Below, piece after piece: positions 5,051-6,824 of a stretch of DNA of 6,824 bases. The DNA comes from Rhodoferax sp. (GTDB taxonomy: Bacteria > Pseudomonadota > Gammaproteobacteria > Burkholderiales > Burkholderiaceae_C). The translations under genes were made by a program, and so were the position numbers. How positions within the stretch are numbered: position 1 is the first letter of the stretch; each line of letters starts with the position of its first letter. The stretch lies in NCBI GenBank assembly GCA_028711355.1, contig JAQTSL010000197.1, forward strand, positions 1 to 6,824. The letters are read 5' to 3'. The notes under the pieces are model-generated. The model ran no database searches. It saw only the letters and a list, made by a program, of their open reading frames with translations, and was not told where the DNA came from.

Positions 5051-5953
5051 ATGACCTGGCAAACCACCCGCTTCCAGATTGATCTTGCCTCACCGCGGGT
5101 GATGGGTATCGTCAACGTCACGCCCGATTCGTTCTCGGACGGTGGCCAGCACGCCAGCAGCGCGCAGGCGCTGCGCCATTGCGAGCAATTGCTGCACGAC
5201 GGCGCTGACATCCTGGATATTGGCGGCGAATCGACCCGCCCCGGCGCCGCGCCGCTGTCGGCACAGGACGAGCTGGCGCGCATATTGCCAGTGCTCAAAG
5301 GTGCGTTGACGCTGGGTGTGCCACTGTCGGTTGACACTTACAAGCCACCGGTGATGCAGGCTGCGCTGGACTTGGGCGCCGACATCATCAACGACGTTTG
5401 GGCGTTGCGCTGGCGCGCCCCAGGCAGTGGTCTGAGCGGCGCGCAGGTGGTGGCCGGTCATGCCACCTGTGGCGTCTGTCTGATGCACATGCATCGCGAG
5501 CCGCAAACCATGCAGGTGCAACCGATGCAGGGCGACGTGGTGCCGCAGGTGCTTTCATTTTTGCAGCACGCTGCGCAGGACCTGAAAGCGCTAGGAGTTG
5601 AAAAGTCTCGCATTGTGCTGGACCCTGGGATCGGCTTTGGCAAGACCATGGCGCAGAATTTTGCCCTGCTACAGCGCCAGCGTGAGCTGCTTGCGGCGGG
5701 TTACCCGCTGCTGATAGGCTGGTCGCGCAAGTCGTCGCTGGCGGACATGACGCCCAGCGGCGCGCAACCGCTGTCAGCGCAACAGCGGTTGGCGCCCAGT
5801 GTGGCTGCCGCACTGCTGGCAGCCGAGCGCGGCGCGGCGGTGCTGCGGGTGCACGATGTGCGCGAGACCGTGCAGGCGTTGCAGGTGCTCGGCGCGATAA
5901 CATCGGTGCCTACGGTGTCAAACATAACAAACCAAGGGGATACCAGCCTATGA
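5051..5953 (+). CDS. folP: Dihydropteroate synthase
   Basis: FolP condenses 6-hydroxymethyl-dihydropterin pyrophosphate with p-aminobenzoate to dihydropteroate in folate synthesis; it is the sulfonamide target. The 300-residue TIM-barrel protein carries all family signatures. These are VMGIVNVTPDSFSDGG (17-32, Asn22 metal/pyrophosphate site), DIGGESTRPG (56-65), SVDTYKP (93-99), INDVWAL (113-119), LDPGIGFGKT (190-199, Asp191), IGWSRKS (222-228, Lys227) and LRVHDV (265-270, Arg266 and His268). The ATG at 5051 gives the MTWQTTRFQIDL start that I recall for Burkholderiales homologues, but no Shine-Dalgarno precedes it. The upstream 20 bases are instead the arms and T-run of a terminator. Translation may depend on readthrough from ftsH. 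The stop overlaps the glmM start by four bases (ATGA), as expected for a coupled folP-glmM pair. Confidence 0.97.
   Translation: MTWQTTRFQIDLASPRVMGIVNVTPDSFSDGGQHASSAQALRHCEQLLHDGADILDIGGESTRPGAAPLSAQDELARILPVLKGALTLGVPLSVDTYKPPVMQAALDLGADIINDVWALRWRAPGSGLSGAQVVAGHATCGVCLMHMHREPQTMQVQPMQGDVVPQVLSFLQHAAQDLKALGVEKSRIVLDPGIGFGKTMAQNFALLQRQRELLAAGYPLLIGWSRKSSLADMTPSGAQPLSAQQRLAPSVAAALLAAERGAAVLRVHDVRETVQALQVLGAITSVPTVSNITNQGDTSL
5934..5940 (+). promoter_or_regulatory. Ribosome binding site for glmM inside folP
   Basis: AAGGGGA, nine bases before the ATG at 5950, lies within the last codons of folP. It supports this start and independent initiation in addition to stop-start coupling. Confidence 0.65.
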
Positions 5954-6824
5954 CGCGGCGCTATTTTGGAACCGACGGCATTCGGGGTACGGTCGGCGTG
6001 CCACCGATTACAGCCGATTTTTGCTTGCGCTTAGCGCATGCGGTGGGTCGGGTGCTCAAGCGCACCGAGGCGCGCCCAACGGTGCTGATCGGCAAGGACA
6101 CGCGCATTTCAGGCTATATGCTCGAGAGCGCGCTGGAGAGCGGTTTTAATTCGGCCGGTGTCGATGTGGTGCTGCTGGGGCCGCTGCCTACGCCCGGTGT
6201 GGCCTATCTCACACGCGCTCAGCGCGCCGCGCTGGGGGTGGTGATCAGCGCCAGCCATAACCCGTTTGACGACAACGGCATCAAGTTTTTCAGCGCGCAG
6301 GGCGCCAAGTTGCCCGATGCGTGGGAGCAAGAGGTAGAGGCTGTGCTGGCGACCGACCCGGTGTGGGTTGAGTCGGCCGCGCTGGGCCGATCGCGCCGAC
6401 TGGACGACGCCGCCGGCCGCTACATTGAATTTTGCAAGAGCACGTTTGCCAACAACCTCACGCTCAAGGGCATGCGTATTGTGGTGGACGCGGCGCACGG
6501 CGCGGCCTACCAGATTGCGCCCAAGGTGTTTCACGAGCTGGGCGCCGAGGTGATTCCGATCGGTTGTGCGCCTGACGGACTCAATATCAACAAAGGTGTG
6601 GGCGCCACGCATCCGCAAGCACTGGTCGAAGCGGTCAAGATGCACCGGGCCGATCTGGGCGTGGCGCTGGACGGCGACGCCGACCGGTTGCAACTGGTGG
6701 ATGCGCAGGGGCGTCTGTTTAACGGCGACGAGCTGTTGTACCTGATGGTGGACGACCGCTTGCGCCGTGGTGAGACGGTGCCTGGCGTGGTGGGCACGTT
6801 GATGACCAACATGGCGGTCGAGGT
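5950..6824 (+). CDS. glmM: Phosphoglucosamine mutase, N-terminal two thirds (3' truncated by window)
   Basis: GlmM interconverts glucosamine-6-phosphate and glucosamine-1-phosphate, feeding UDP-GlcNAc for peptidoglycan and LPS. About 291 of roughly 445 residues are present and the frame is open to the window edge. It starts MTRRYFGTDGIRGTVG. The phosphoserine loop VVISASHNPFDDNGIKFF puts the catalytic serine at Ser102, and the Mg-binding loop DGDADR places Asp241, Asp243 and Asp245, all at the E. coli positions. The CAPDGLNINKGVGATHP segment lies between them. The sugar-binding (GEXSGH) and phosphate-binding loops lie beyond the window. The start is fixed by the four-base ATGA overlap with folP and an AAGGGGA site. 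The serine in SASHNP and the TDGIRG start fit GlmM better than other phosphohexomutases. Confidence 0.97.
   Translation, partial: MTRRYFGTDGIRGTVGVPPITADFCLRLAHAVGRVLKRTEARPTVLIGKDTRISGYMLESALESGFNSAGVDVVLLGPLPTPGVAYLTRAQRAALGVVISASHNPFDDNGIKFFSAQGAKLPDAWEQEVEAVLATDPVWVESAALGRSRRLDDAAGRYIEFCKSTFANNLTLKGMRIVVDAAHGAAYQIAPKVFHELGAEVIPIGCAPDGLNINKGVGATHPQALVEAVKMHRADLGVALDGDADRLQLVDAQGRLFNGDELLYLMVDDRLRRGETVPGVVGTLMTNMAVE

Noticed and set aside
6109..6693. A 194-codon - strand open frame opposite glmM
   Set aside because: Antisense shadow of glmM, whose + frame has the intact phosphoserine and DGDADR loops.

Overview
The window reads as a chromosomal housekeeping segment from a GC-rich betaproteobacterium. 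It most likely belongs to the Burkholderiales, of Comamonadaceae type (Rhodoferax/Polaromonas-like). This rests on protein features I recognise from those genera: the FtsH N-terminus and C-terminal tail, a YhbY with a long basic tail, and the 158-residue GreA. The gene order greA / yhbY / rlmE / ftsH / folP / glmM is essentially that of Escherichia coli, with carB joined upstream and a small membrane-protein gene (DUF4149 type) inserted after greA. The genus is inference only.

Layout. Bases 1-546 are the 3' end of carB (+). Bases 547-711 hold an exact 42-bp tandem duplication carrying a hairpin, then a second terminator-like hairpin, then the GTG start of greA. greA (712-1188) overlaps by one base a four-helix membrane-protein gene (1188-1601). 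Bases 1602-1772 separate this rightward group from the leftward yhbY. That gap holds a perfect 24-bp inverted repeat, a REP-like hairpin, and the left arm of a terminator whose remainder lies inside the last codons of yhbY. yhbY (2249-1773, -) and rlmE (2300-2971, +) diverge from a 50-bp gap. ftsH (3090-5009) follows rlmE after a leader containing another hairpin. A strong intrinsic terminator ends one base before the ATG of folP (5051-5953). glmM (5950 to the window edge) overlaps folP by four bases.

Functions. CarB makes carbamoyl phosphate for pyrimidines and arginine. GreA rescues backtracked RNA polymerase. YhbY and RlmE act on the large ribosomal subunit. FtsH is the inner-membrane quality-control protease. 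FolP supplies dihydropteroate for folate. GlmM makes glucosamine-1-phosphate for peptidoglycan and LPS. All catalytic motifs I could check are intact.

The genes themselves are ordinary. I see no defence island, phage, CRISPR array, transposase or RNA gene. The unusual content is intergenic: a small family of hairpin repeats related by compensatory base changes, one copy freshly duplicated across the carB stop codon; a 98-bp palindromic element; and two terminators placed in or against coding sequence (the 3' end of yhbY and the start of folP).
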